A DNA stretch of 64,000 nucleotides from Streptoalloteichus tenebrarius (GTDB lineage Bacteria > Actinomycetota > Actinomycetes > Mycobacteriales > Pseudonocardiaceae). The notes below the pieces were generated by a model, which was not told the origin of the DNA, did not search any database, and was given only the letters and a program-made list of their open reading frames with translations. The position numbers and the translations under genes were made by a program. The DNA lies in assembly GCF_024171885.1 (NCBI RefSeq), contig NZ_JAMTCP010000003.1, positions 140,619 through 204,618 on the forward strand. Direction: 5' to 3'. Positions within the stretch are counted from its first letter, which is position 1, and each line of letters opens with the position of its first letter. Below are positions 8,481-16,214 of this stretch, piece by piece.

Positions 8481-10067
8481 TCAGGCGGCGGCCTCGGCGG
8501 TCTTCTGGGAGAAGCGCAGGATCACGAACTCGGCCGGTCGCACCGGCGCCATGCCGACCAGACAGATCAGGCGGCCGTTGTTGATGTCGTCGTCGGTCAT
8601 GGTGGAGCGGTCGCACCGCACGAAGTACGCCTCCTGTTTGGAGGTGCCCATCAGCGCCCCGTCACGCCACACCCGTTCCAGGAACGTGTCGATGGTGCGG
8701 CGCACCCGCGCCCAGGTGGGGTCGGAGTTCGGCTCGAAGACCACCCACTGGAGTCCCTTGTCGACGGACTCCTCGACGAAGGTGAACAGCCGGCGGACGT
8801 TGATGTAACGCCATTCCGCGTTGTCGGAGATGGTGCGCGCGCCCCAGACCCGCACTCCCCGTCCCGTCGACCGGAAGTCGCGGATCACGTTGATCCCCAA
8901 CGGGTTCAGGATCGCCTGCTGTCCCTGGCTGACCGTGAACTCCAGTGGTCCCTCTCCGGGGCGGATGTCGCTGGTGAGGATGCCGCGGACCTCGTAGTTG
9001 GCCGGAGCCTTGTGGACGCCGCGCGTCACGTCGTTGTAGGCGTAGACGCCGGCGACGAAGCCACTGGGCGGCACGAGCACCGGCTGGCGGCTGGTGGGGT
9101 CGAGGACGCGCAGGTGGGGATAGTAGATGGCGGCGTAGTCCGACCTCGCCGGCACCTGGATCGCCGGATTGGCCGTGATGTTGGACTGGCCGGGCTCGAT
9201 GTCGAGGACCGCGAACCGGTCGCGCAGGTCGCGGCACTGCCGGAGCATCTTGTTGACCACGGTGGTCCGGTCGGCCTTGTTCGGCAGGAGCACGGTGTTC
9301 ACGGCGTCGGGCACCGCGAGGATGGCGACCTCGTCGATGGTGGCGAGCGCGCCGAGGCCGGTGAACCTGTCGGGTGTGCGGTCCTTGGTGCCCTCGAACT
9401 CCTCGGCCGTCAACGGATCCTCGCCGTCGTTACCGTCCACGAGCGGCCTGGGCTCGGGCTTCTCGGGAATGGTCGGCAGGCCGGGTGTCGGCGTGGGCCA
9501 TTCCAGGGACACCAGGTACGAGGAGGCGTTGACCACGGTGCTGGCGAACCGGCTGTCCTTGGGGTCCGCGCTCAGGTCGTCGAACTCCTCGGTCACGTCG
9601 GGCGGGTTCTTGCGGATGTCCAGCGGCGGCTCGATCACCCGGTCCCGGTAGTAGTAGATCGTGAGCCGGAACTTCTTCTCGCCGCCCATGCTGGGTTTGC
9701 TCACCTGGACCCAGATCCGGTTGCCGTAGGCGCCGGGGCCGACGGCGCGGACCTTCGGCGCGCCGTCCCCTTCCAGGGTCAGCTCGGCCCTGGCCGCGTT
9801 CTTCCGCGTGATCCGGGCGACGTAGACCCGCTGGCCACCGTTGGCGAAGAAACCCTGCACGGAGAGGGGAAGGACGGACACGCGTGGGGGGACGATGTCC
9901 CCGTACCAGCGTTGGTACTCCAACCAGGACGTGACGAGGGTGGCCTGGAGGGGACCGCGCTCGGTCAACCCGACGAAGCCGGCGGTGCTGGTCCCCACCC
10001 CCTCGATGGGCACGACGTCGCCACGGACCTCCTCGACGTAGGTGCCGGGAGCGAGGTACTCGGGCAT
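8481..10067 (-). CDS. Tail sheath protein 1 (main sheath)
   Basis: A 528-aa sheath protein with the full canonical layout: MPEYLAPGTYVEEV start, GTSTAGFVGLTERGPL (residues about 24-40), LSVQGFFANGGQRVYVARI, and a conserved C-terminal handshake domain with WRYINVRRLFTFVEES, VFEPNSDPTWARVR, KQEAYFVRCD and PAEFVILRFSQK. It contracts around the tube to drive it outwards. A variable surface insertion (about residues 140-245, with a PEKPEPRPLVDGNDG segment) lies mid-protein. It is the first structural gene after the DUF4255 gene, across a 183-base spacer. Confidence 0.95.
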   Translation of the reverse strand: MPEYLAPGTYVEEVRGDVVPIEGVGTSTAGFVGLTERGPLQATLVTSWLEYQRWYGDIVPPRVSVLPLSVQGFFANGGQRVYVARITRKNAARAELTLEGDGAPKVRAVGPGAYGNRIWVQVSKPSMGGEKKFRLTIYYYRDRVIEPPLDIRKNPPDVTEEFDDLSADPKDSRFASTVVNASSYLVSLEWPTPTPGLPTIPEKPEPRPLVDGNDGEDPLTAEEFEGTKDRTPDRFTGLGALATIDEVAILAVPDAVNTVLLPNKADRTTVVNKMLRQCRDLRDRFAVLDIEPGQSNITANPAIQVPARSDYAAIYYPHLRVLDPTSRQPVLVPPSGFVAGVYAYNDVTRGVHKAPANYEVRGILTSDIRPGEGPLEFTVSQGQQAILNPLGINVIRDFRSTGRGVRVWGARTISDNAEWRYINVRRLFTFVEESVDKGLQWVVFEPNSDPTWARVRRTIDTFLERVWRDGALMGTSKQEAYFVRCDRSTMTDDDINNGRLICLVGMAPVRPAEFVILRFSQKTAEAAA

Positions 10068-10082
10068 CGGAACTCCTCAGGC

Positions 10083-10250
10083 AGTAGTCGTCAGCAGTCG
10101 GCAGTAGTCGGCAGTAGTCGCGGTGTCTGACCCGGACGCGGGGTCGGGCGCTGTGTCGGACTCGATGTCGGGCGCTGTGTCGGGCGCGGGCGTGGGCACG
10201 GGGTGTGGTCCGCCGCGCGTGGTCGTGTCGCGCCAGGGTCTGTGCGGGGC
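10083..10250. repeat. Degenerate short-repeat spacer between DUF4255 and sheath 1 genes
   Basis: This intergenic stretch is built from short repeated words: CAGTAGTCG/CAGCAGTCGG at 10083-10120 and GTCGGGCGCTGTGTCGG-like units at 10143-10190. It separates the DUF4255 stop from the sheath 1 start in an otherwise tightly packed operon. It may be a remnant of coding repeats or may hold an internal promoter for the abundant sheath and tube. No strong hairpin or promoter is clear. Confidence 0.4.
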
Positions 10251-10865
10251 CTAGTCCACGGGCTCGACGTCAGCGACGTCGGGCGGCGCCGGGACACGGG
10301 TCGTGTACTTCGCCGTGGCCTCCCAGACGATCGGGTGCTCCTCGAACCGGGTGCTGTCGATCCGGACCACCCTGGCCAGGTAGCTCACCGACAGCCGGTA
10401 GGGCTCGTGCAGCGCCTCCCAGATCCTGGTGAGGTCTCCCAGGTCCGGTCGGCCGAGGAGGACCTGGATCTCGTCGACCACCTGGTTGTCCTCGTCGTCG
10501 ATGCGCAGGACGGCGTTGTCGTTGAGGATCTGCATGGTCCGCCCCAACACGACCTGGTCGCTCCACGCGGCCCCGGTCATCGGCGTGACGAGGTAGTGCA
10601 GGTTCAGCGCGAGAGGAGGGAACTGACGTCGCGTCGGCTCCTCGGGGACGACGGGGTGGTTGCGCACGAACTCGTCCTCGCTGACCCGGTACAGCCACAG
10701 CGACACCTTGTTGGCGGCGTCCTTGGCCGCGCGGGCGGGGTCGTCGAGCACGATCTCCGTCTCGCTCAGCACCACCCCGCGGAGCACGGTGTCGCCCTGG
10801 CACGCGCGGTAGATCAGCTCCTGGAGTTTCCTGGTGACCGCGTACAGGGCGAGGGCGCCGCTCAC
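10251..10865 (-). CDS. DUF4255 (Pvc16-like) tail terminator protein
   Basis: A 204-aa DUF4255 family protein. In Afp/PVC particles the family member (Afp16/Pvc16) caps and terminates the tube-sheath assembly. Recognisable parts are LYAVTRKLQELI at the N-terminus, the central PPLALNLHYLVTPM and the C-terminal YLARVVRIDSTRF. Its ATG at 10865 overlaps the stop of the coiled-coil gene by four bases. It is a strong marker that this cluster is an eCIS rather than a prophage tail. Confidence 0.92.
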   Translation of the reverse strand: MSGALALYAVTRKLQELIYRACQGDTVLRGVVLSETEIVLDDPARAAKDAANKVSLWLYRVSEDEFVRNHPVVPEEPTRRQFPPLALNLHYLVTPMTGAAWSDQVVLGRTMQILNDNAVLRIDDEDNQVVDEIQVLLGRPDLGDLTRIWEALHEPYRLSVSYLARVVRIDSTRFEEHPIVWEATAKYTTRVPAPPDVADVEPVD

Positions 10866-12055
10866 GTCGTGTCTCCGCCGCCCTCCTCCGTCTCAGCGCC
10901 GCGGTCCTGCCGCCCGCGCGTGTCCTGGTCGGCCCCCTCCTCGTCGATCTGCCTCATGCGCTGGTCGAGGTCGCGGATCTCCCGTTCGATCGCGGCCTTC
11001 CGCTCCTCGTCGTCCGTCGCGTGATACTCGCCCTCCAGCTCACGCTTGCGGGTCTCGGCCGCTCGGCGTTCCTCGCGCAGCGCCTCACGCCGCTGTTCGC
11101 GGTCCCTGGCCTGCGCGTCGTCCTGGTGGGACTGGTCGTCGGGCCGTCGCCCGGTGTCCGAAGAGGACCCGCCGTTGGCCGGGGCCTCCCCCTCGGGGGG
11201 CGGGACGGGCGTGGCCAGGTGCTTCTTCCAGCGACGGCGCACCTCGCCCAGCGGATCGGTGCGCCATCCGCTGGGCTTGCCGTCGAGGAGCACCGTCAGC
11301 TCCTCCACCTTGGCCTCGGCCTCGCGGCAGGCCTTGTTCTGCTCCCACACCCCTTGCTGCGCCTCGTAGACCACACCCCACTGGTTGATCAGGTCGACAC
11401 AGAAGTAGTCGGGCTCCGGGTAGGCGTCGAGCAGTCCCTGGTGGCGGCGCAGGATCTCCTTGCAGTGCAGGTAGGCCTCGACCGCGTCGTTCTTGGTCAT
11501 GGCGTCGTACATGCCCTTGTGCAACTTCTCCAGCTCGGTCAGGGGAGCCTTCGAGTTCGCCTCGGTGGCCAGCATGTTCTGGAACGTGCCCTTCTCGGCC
11601 GCGAGGTACTCGTCGGCTTCGCGCTTCTGGGACCGGGCGACCTTCAGCTCGATCTTCGCGGTTTCCAGGTCGTCCGCCTTGTCCGCGACGTCTTTCGCGA
11701 ACTTCTCGAACAACTTGTACAGCTCGTGCGCCCTGGACTTCCCGAGACTCTCCTGCACCTTCTTGGCCAGGCAGAGCAGCTTCTTGTCGGCGTCGCAGTG
11801 CGCCTGTTCGACCTTGCTCCGAGGATTGGCGGCCCGGTAGCTGTCGCAGGCCTTTTTGATCTCGTCCCGGTTCTTCCCGAGATCGGCGATGGCGACGCCG
11901 ACCTCCTTCAGGTCGGTCTGGAGGCCGGTGACGAGGACCTTGTCCTTGGCCTCCCGCTCCCGCAGCTTCTGGAGTTCGGACTCGGGATCGACACGGGGCG
12001 GAGGAGGTGGGGGGCAGGGATGCGGTTTGTCCTGGGTCTGCACGGTTTCGGTCAT
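10862..12055 (-). CDS. eCIS-associated coiled-coil protein, first gene of operon
   Basis: A 397-aa, highly charged, mostly helical protein. After a Pro-rich start (HPCPPPPPPRVDPES) there is a long predicted coiled coil (ELQKLREREAKDKVLVTGLQ, EKFAKDVADKADDLETAKIE), a central segment with conserved-looking Trp/Cys residues, and a second coiled coil at the C-terminus (REQRREALREERRAAETRKR). I recognise no named domain. I chose ATG 12055 because GGGAG lies six bases upstream; an earlier in-frame start lacks this. It is coupled to DUF4255 and heads the eCIS transcript. A cytoplasmic assembly or tethering role is possible but unproven. Confidence 0.75.
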   Translation of the reverse strand: MTETVQTQDKPHPCPPPPPPRVDPESELQKLREREAKDKVLVTGLQTDLKEVGVAIADLGKNRDEIKKACDSYRAANPRSKVEQAHCDADKKLLCLAKKVQESLGKSRAHELYKLFEKFAKDVADKADDLETAKIELKVARSQKREADEYLAAEKGTFQNMLATEANSKAPLTELEKLHKGMYDAMTKNDAVEAYLHCKEILRRHQGLLDAYPEPDYFCVDLINQWGVVYEAQQGVWEQNKACREAEAKVEELTVLLDGKPSGWRTDPLGEVRRRWKKHLATPVPPPEGEAPANGGSSSDTGRRPDDQSHQDDAQARDREQRREALREERRAAETRKRELEGEYHATDDEERKAAIEREIRDLDQRMRQIDEEGADQDTRGRQDRGAETEEGGGDTT

Positions 12056-12092
12056 CGTCGTCTCCCATGCCGTGACGGTGATCCTCCCCTCC

Positions 12093-12140
12093 ACCTAACG
12101 GCGTCCCCGCCCCTCGGAGCAATGAACCCTCGGGTTCATT
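12093..12140 (-). promoter_or_regulatory. Probable eCIS operon promoter with 20-bp palindrome
   Basis: On the minus strand a TTGCTC hexamer (12117-12122) and TTAGGT (12093-12098) are 18 bases apart, a plausible sigma-70-type promoter. A palindrome AATGAACCCTCGGGTTCATT (12121-12140; 9-base arms, two-base centre) lies directly upstream and overlaps the -35 by two bases. That geometry suits an activator or repressor site. The neighbouring LuxR-type gene is the obvious candidate ligand, by inference only. Confidence 0.5.
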
Positions 12141-12222
12141 CCTGGACCGACCGATCCGGATCGTCCGCGTGCGCCGCCGGCCGTGACGCCGGCGCGGCCG
12201 GGAGCCGACCTGGTTCTCCTCC

Positions 12223-12246
12223 GGGGAGAGGACCCCGGTCCTCCCC
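12223..12246. terminator. Hairpin downstream of the LuxR-type regulator
   Basis: GGGGAGAGGACC at 12223-12234 pairs with GGTCCTCCCC at 12237-12246, with a two-base bulge. It lies about 165 bases downstream of the regulator stop and upstream of the eCIS promoter, so it could insulate the two units. There is no T-tract, as is common in actinomycetes. The rest of 12141-12408 shows no gene. Confidence 0.35.
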
Positions 12247-12408
12247 TCCCTCGGGACCAGATCCCGTGCGGGCGGAGGGGGCGGAACGTCCTGAGTGGAG
12301 GGTGCCGGCCCTGGAGCGGTGCCGAAGGTGGGAGCCGGTGCCGGAGGGCGGCGCCAGGCTCGGTGGCGCCAGGAGACCGCCGCGGCCGAACCGCGCGGAA
12401 ACGCCGAT

Positions 12409-13077
12409 CTAGGCCCAGGCCCTGGCCAGCCCCACGACCTCGGTGCGCCGGCGGACGCCGAGCTTCTCCAGGATGTTGTGGACGTGGTTCTTCACCGTGC
12501 ACAGTTCGATCCCCAGCTCGCGGGCGATCTCCCTGTTGGCCATCCCCGCCGAGATCAGGTCGACGATCTCCCGTTCCCTCCTGGTCAGCGACGCCGCCGA
12601 CCGAGTGGGTTGACGCTCCCTGGTCAGGGTGGCCACCCTGCGCATGAGCACGGCGGCCATCTGCGGCGAGCACACCGCCTCACCCCGGGCCACGTGGCGC
12701 AGGGTGGCCACCAGGTCGACGAGCGAGCCGTCCCGGGGCACGTACCCGACGACCCCGGCCTCGGCGCAGGCCAGCACGTCGCTCTCGGTCTCCGGCACGG
12801 CGAGCCCGACGATCTTCGCGGAGGGGACCAGGCGCGTGAGGGCGCGGGCGGTCTCCGCGCTCTCCCGCATGGACATGTCGAGCAACGCGATGTCGGGGCG
12901 GAACTCGCGCGCGCCGGCCAGCGCCTCCTGGCAGCTTCCCGCTCCGGCGACCGCGGCGACCTCCGGTCGGTTGCCGAGCGCCGCCACGAGACCCTCCCGG
13001 TACAGGCAGACCCCGGTGACCACGAACACGCGCAACAGTGGACGTTCCTCGGTGGGACTGGACGACAGGACCCGCAT
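12409..13077 (-). CDS. Atypical NarL/LuxR-family regulator next to eCIS operon
   Basis: A 222-aa protein with a receiver-like domain (residues about 15-130) and a LuxR-type helix-turn-helix (LTRREREIVDLISAGMANRE, then IARELGIELCTVKNHVHNIL). The receiver is unusual: the acidic pair that binds magnesium is replaced by Thr-Gly (VVTGVCLYREGL where the family has VVDDHxLxREGL), although an Asp remains at ALLDMSM. Phosphorylation-independent control is therefore likely. No partner kinase is adjacent. It is co-oriented with and directly upstream of the eCIS operon; LuxR-type regulators are common beside actinomycete eCIS clusters, so control of that operon is a reasonable inference. Confidence 0.85.
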   Translation of the reverse strand: MRVLSSSPTEERPLLRVFVVTGVCLYREGLVAALGNRPEVAAVAGAGSCQEALAGAREFRPDIALLDMSMRESAETARALTRLVPSAKIVGLAVPETESDVLACAEAGVVGYVPRDGSLVDLVATLRHVARGEAVCSPQMAAVLMRRVATLTRERQPTRSAASLTRREREIVDLISAGMANREIARELGIELCTVKNHVHNILEKLGVRRRTEVVGLARAWA

Positions 13078-13239
13078 CGGTGACTGACCTCCCGTTCACC
13101 GACCTGCCCTCACGTGACTCCCCCGGGGTCCGGTCCGGGCGGTCTGGATCGACGTTCGACGGCACCTCGTGCATACCGCACCCCGAGCGCCACCGGACCC
13201 GTTCGGGCGGTCACATCACTCGACAGAACGGTTCCGGCA

Positions 13240-13270
13240 CGAAAGATCGCCGACTGAACTTGATCTTTCG
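13240..13270. terminator. Hairpin downstream of the guanidine exporter gene
   Basis: CGAAAGATC (13240-13248) and GATCTTTCG (13262-13270) form perfect nine-base arms around a 13-base loop. It lies 46 bases beyond the stop of the exporter gene on the minus strand and upstream of the LuxR-type gene. It could be a terminator or a regulator site; position favours termination. The rest of 13078-13315 shows nothing else clear. Confidence 0.45.
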
Positions 13271-13315
13271 GGGAGAGCGCACTAAAGAGGCCGCCGGGGA
13301 GGGCGCGCACCTCCG

Positions 13316-13630
13316 TCAGTGGAGCAGCTTGAGCCCGGCGACGCCGGCGACGATCAACACCAGGCACACGATCCGTCCCACGGAGGCGGGCTCGCCCAAC
13401 GCGACCATGCCGTACACGGCGGCGCCGATCGCGCCGATCCCGACCCACACCGCGTAGCCCGTGCCCACCGGCACGGTCCGCAGCGCGTACCCGAGACCCA
13501 CCATGCTGATCAGGAGAGCGACGCCGAACACCACGCTCGGCACCAGCCTCGACAACCCGTGGGACGCGCTGAGCGCCGCGGCCCACACCGTTTCGAACAC
13601 ACCAGAGACGACGAGGACCAGCCACGCCAT
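13316..13630 (-). CDS. gdx: SMR-family guanidinium exporter (Gdx/SugE)
   Basis: A 104-aa small multidrug resistance protein with four membrane helices. Glu13 and Trp16 (VFETVWAAAL) are the proton/substrate Glu and gating Trp positions known from the Gdx subtype, and GTGYAVWVGIGA is the SMR signature in helix 3. Gdx proteins export guanidinium in exchange for protons as an antiparallel dimer; a single gene, as here, fits the dual-topology type. A GGAGGT ribosome site lies just upstream of ATG 13630. The guanidine-III aptamer in its leader supports guanidinium rather than drug export. Confidence 0.93.
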   Translation of the reverse strand: MAWLVLVVSGVFETVWAAALSASHGLSRLVPSVVFGVALLISMVGLGYALRTVPVGTGYAVWVGIGAIGAAVYGMVALGEPASVGRIVCLVLIVAGVAGLKLLH

Positions 13631-13661
13631 GACGACCTCCGCAGCAATGCGACCACATCAC

Positions 13662-13702
13662 CGCGTCGTCTTCGCGTAACCGGGTACGACGCACTCGTCC
13701 GG
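13662..13702 (-). promoter_or_regulatory. Guanidine-III (ykkC-III) riboswitch
   Basis: The RNA made from the minus strand of this interval begins CCGGACGAGUGCGUCGUACC and ends GACGACGCG. It matches from memory the guanidine-III aptamer known from Thermobifida almost base for base: conserved CCGGACGAG, a GCGUCGU strand pairing with ACGACGC, and CCGG pairing with a second CCGG in GUACCCGG to give the pseudoknot. Its 3' end is 31 bases from the ATG of the guanidinium exporter, close to the GGAGG site, so translational control is likely. Sequence and context agree very well. Confidence 0.9.
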
Positions 13703-13813
13703 GGCCGTGGAACCACGACCGAGACCCAACGTAGCACGTGGCGCACCGACATCCGCGCGGCCGAGAACGACAGGTGGGGCCGACGGGTTCGCGCGTGGTT
13801 CGCGAGGCTGGGG

Positions 13814-14113
13814 CTACCCGGTGGTCTGCCAGTCCACGGCTGTGGGGCGGTCACCTTCCGTGGTGAGGTACTCGATCACGGCCGCTTCCACCGCCGGGAA
13901 CGGGACCTCGGCGTGAGGGGGGGGGAACTCGGTGTCAGCCGAGATGTAGTTGTAGATCACCGGGGCGGGACTGGTCGGCGTCGGACTCTTGCTGTCCACG
14001 CCGTGGGGCGGGGTGTCCTCTCCGGCGTAGTGCAGGACGCCCTTGTCGCCGTCGATTCCGACGCTGAGTTCCGATTTCCACGGGTCCTCGGCGACGACCA
14101 CGGTCAGCAGCAC
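13814..14113 (-). CDS. Imm1-family immunity protein
   Basis: A 99-aa protein with the Imm1 pattern: short beta-rich body (KGVLHYAGEDTPPHG), a YNYISADTEFPPP segment, then EVPFPAVEAAVIEYLTT and a closing PTAVDWQ. Imm1 proteins neutralise nucleic-acid deaminase toxins of the SCP1.201/DddA group by binding the toxin domain. It overlaps by ten bases the end of a fragmentary deaminase of that group immediately upstream, the classic toxin-immunity order. It appears intact, while its toxin does not. GTG or TTG starts nearby are possible. Confidence 0.75.
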   Translation of the reverse strand: MLLTVVVAEDPWKSELSVGIDGDKGVLHYAGEDTPPHGVDSKSPTPTSPAPVIYNYISADTEFPPPHAEVPFPAVEAAVIEYLTTEGDRPTAVDWQTTG

Positions 14114-14716
14114 AGGGTTTTTCCGCCCGGGTAGGCGTCCCTGACCACGGCGAGGAGCGCGCGCACCTCGTCCGGTGTCGTCACGGTGACGGGGTTGTCG
14201 GCGTGCTCGGCCTTGTAGTGAACGTTCAGCGCCTGCGCCACGGTGGTGTAGCCCCTCCCCCAGTAGGTCTTGACGAAGTTGTTCGGCCCGGACACGGTCG
14301 GTGTGCGCCCCTCGGAAAGCAGCACCGGAACCAGTTCGTCACGGCCGCAGGGGCTGGGACAAGGCGAATTGTTGATCACTACCGGGCCGGCCGTATCCCG
14401 TGATCGCGCATGGAGGCCCCCGACTTCATCGCCATGCGTTCCCGTGCTTTCGGGGACGACGAGGCGGGAGTGGTCGGCCCCCGTGCCGCCACCCCCGCCT
14501 CGTCACCTCTGCCCGTCAGCCCTGGAGGACGGGTCCGAGGACGCGACGCGGTTCCCCCGACGAAACCTCCGGACTTCCCCTGGCCGGCCCCGACCCGGCC
14601 CCTGGGGCGTGTCCCCGTCGCTGTATCCAGATTGGCTCGGCCGGCGGCGGCGCGCCGTGGACGAAAGTCCCGAGCTGCTGACCGGAAGTCCCGGCCACTC
14701 CGCGGGGGCGCGCCAC
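14104..14716 (-). pseudogene. Broken SCP1.201/DddA-like deaminase toxin C-terminal domain
   Basis: Pieces of a DddA-like deaminase domain occur in order but in different frames. A frame ending at 14516 holds SGQQLGTFVHG, like the domain start. Another at about 14385-14460 reads MKSGASMRDHGI, like the helix after the HxE motif, though the HxE residues themselves read MAM. A third (14104-14379, extendable to 14502) gives VVINNSPCPSPCGRDELVPV, which contains the PCxxC zinc pair, and runs on to a PGGKTLCC end. Several frameshifts and loss of HxE imply no activity. The large N-terminal delivery part of the toxin is absent. The intact Imm1 gene follows. Confidence 0.7.
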
Positions 14717-14750
14717 CGCCGTCTCGTGGTCCCGGTCCCCGTGGCGGCCG

Positions 14751-16214
14751 CTACTCCGTGGCCCCGTAGACCGGGGTGCGGGACAGGTCGACCCTCGGCG
14801 GGGGAAGCCGGAGGTTGGCGATCTCCATCCGGGCCCTGCCGCCGTCGGCGTCGAGCTGCTTCACCCATCCCCACTTCGTGAAGAAGTCCGTGAGGTCCCT
14901 GCCGGAGATCTCGCACGCGGCGGTCATGAAGAAGCGCTGCCGGTCGAGGTCGGAGGCCTCGGGGTCCTGTCGGCGCGCGGCCCTGTGGATCTCCTGGTAG
15001 AACCCGTCGCCGAAGGCCACCCGGAGCTGCTCGAACATGACGAGGCGCTCCAGGGCGTACCAGTAGTAGTCGTCGTCATCGACGGGTTCCTTGTTGAAGT
15101 CCAGGTTCTCCGTGCGCACCTTCTCCAGGAACGCCTTGGCGTTCTCCCACTCCTGGAGGGTGCCGTGCTCGGGACCGGGACCCTCGCCGAGGAAGCGCCG
15201 TTGCACGGCCAGCGAGTGGACGTTGACGAAGACCTCCTGGATGGCCGGCCAGTCCATGGTGCTGAGCTGGTGGTGGTGGCCGATCTCGTGCCAGCCGCCC
15301 CAGTACTCCCGCAGCCCCTCGACGGTGAGGAACGAGCGGGCGCTGTCCGGCGGGAAGCTGACGACCTTGTCGCTGGCGTAGGGAAAGCCGGGCTTCTGGG
15401 CGGCTTCGACCACGGAGTGCCGCAACGGGGTCGGCGTGTCGGCGGGTGTCGACCCGTCGAGGCCACTGATCGCCTCTTCGGCGCCCACGATCTCGTCGTA
15501 GGTCGCCAGCAGGGCGCCGGGGCTCGTCTCGGCGTGCGCGCGGAAGGTGGAGGTGCGCGCGGTCACGATCACCCGCTCACTCAGGAGCTGCGCGTAGGGC
15601 GCCTCGGTCCGGTCGATCATGGCGCGCCACTCGCGCTCGTCACTCTGGCCCAGCACGTAGAGCGGAAGCGGCTCCGCCGCCTCGTCGAACCGGAGCGTGA
15701 CGCGCGGGATCGCGCGGTCGAACAAGCCCTTCTCCGTCACGTAGCGCACTGACAGGACGCCGCCGTGAGGGTCGCTCAGCGTGGTGGTGCCCTCGCCAAG
15801 GGCATACGTCCGCGCGGAGTGAGGTTCCTGCTCCGGAGAGTCGTGCTCCACCAGGCCGGGGACGCCGACCATGAGTTCCAGCTTGGTCCCCTTCCCGACG
15901 CCGGGGGGATGCGCGGTCACCGTCAGGGAGCGGTTCGGTGGCAGGTAGAAGCCGGTGGGCTGGAAGTCGGCCCGCTGGAGCGACATCCGGAGCCGGCGCA
16001 GTTCCGACTCGGCGGACGGCAGCGCCGGCAGGGTCAGTGTGTGGGTGCGGGCCGAGGGGGGACTCGCCGCGGGGTGGAGAGGTGTGTGTTCCGCCGCGAT
16101 GGTCGCCCCCGGCGACGCGGCGGCAGCGGTGGTCGGAAGCAACAAGCCCGCCACGCTGATCAGCAACACGATCAGTCGTCGACGCGGACGGATACCGGCG
16201 CGGGACAGTCTCAC
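14751..16214 (-). CDS. Secreted M60-family (enhancin-like) metallopeptidase
   Basis: A 487-aa protein with a twin-Arg-rich start and a hydrophobic signal region (RRRLIVLLISVAGLLLPTTA, residues about 12-31) followed by alanines. The catalytic zinc site is WHEIGHHHQ at about residue 307-315 (HExxH), preceded by the family YWGGW segment; ERLVMFEQLRVAFGDGFYQ and DLTDFFTKWGWV near the C-terminus are typical of peptidase M60. Members cleave mucin-like glycoproteins or host barrier proteins. The start is GTG. It is a single gene with flanking gaps; nothing ties it to the eCIS except proximity. Confidence 0.85.
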   Translation of the reverse strand: MRLSRAGIRPRRRLIVLLISVAGLLLPTTAAAASPGATIAAEHTPLHPAASPPSARTHTLTLPALPSAESELRRLRMSLQRADFQPTGFYLPPNRSLTVTAHPPGVGKGTKLELMVGVPGLVEHDSPEQEPHSARTYALGEGTTTLSDPHGGVLSVRYVTEKGLFDRAIPRVTLRFDEAAEPLPLYVLGQSDEREWRAMIDRTEAPYAQLLSERVIVTARTSTFRAHAETSPGALLATYDEIVGAEEAISGLDGSTPADTPTPLRHSVVEAAQKPGFPYASDKVVSFPPDSARSFLTVEGLREYWGGWHEIGHHHQLSTMDWPAIQEVFVNVHSLAVQRRFLGEGPGPEHGTLQEWENAKAFLEKVRTENLDFNKEPVDDDDYYWYALERLVMFEQLRVAFGDGFYQEIHRAARRQDPEASDLDRQRFFMTAACEISGRDLTDFFTKWGWVKQLDADGGRARMEIANLRLPPPRVDLSRTPVYGATE

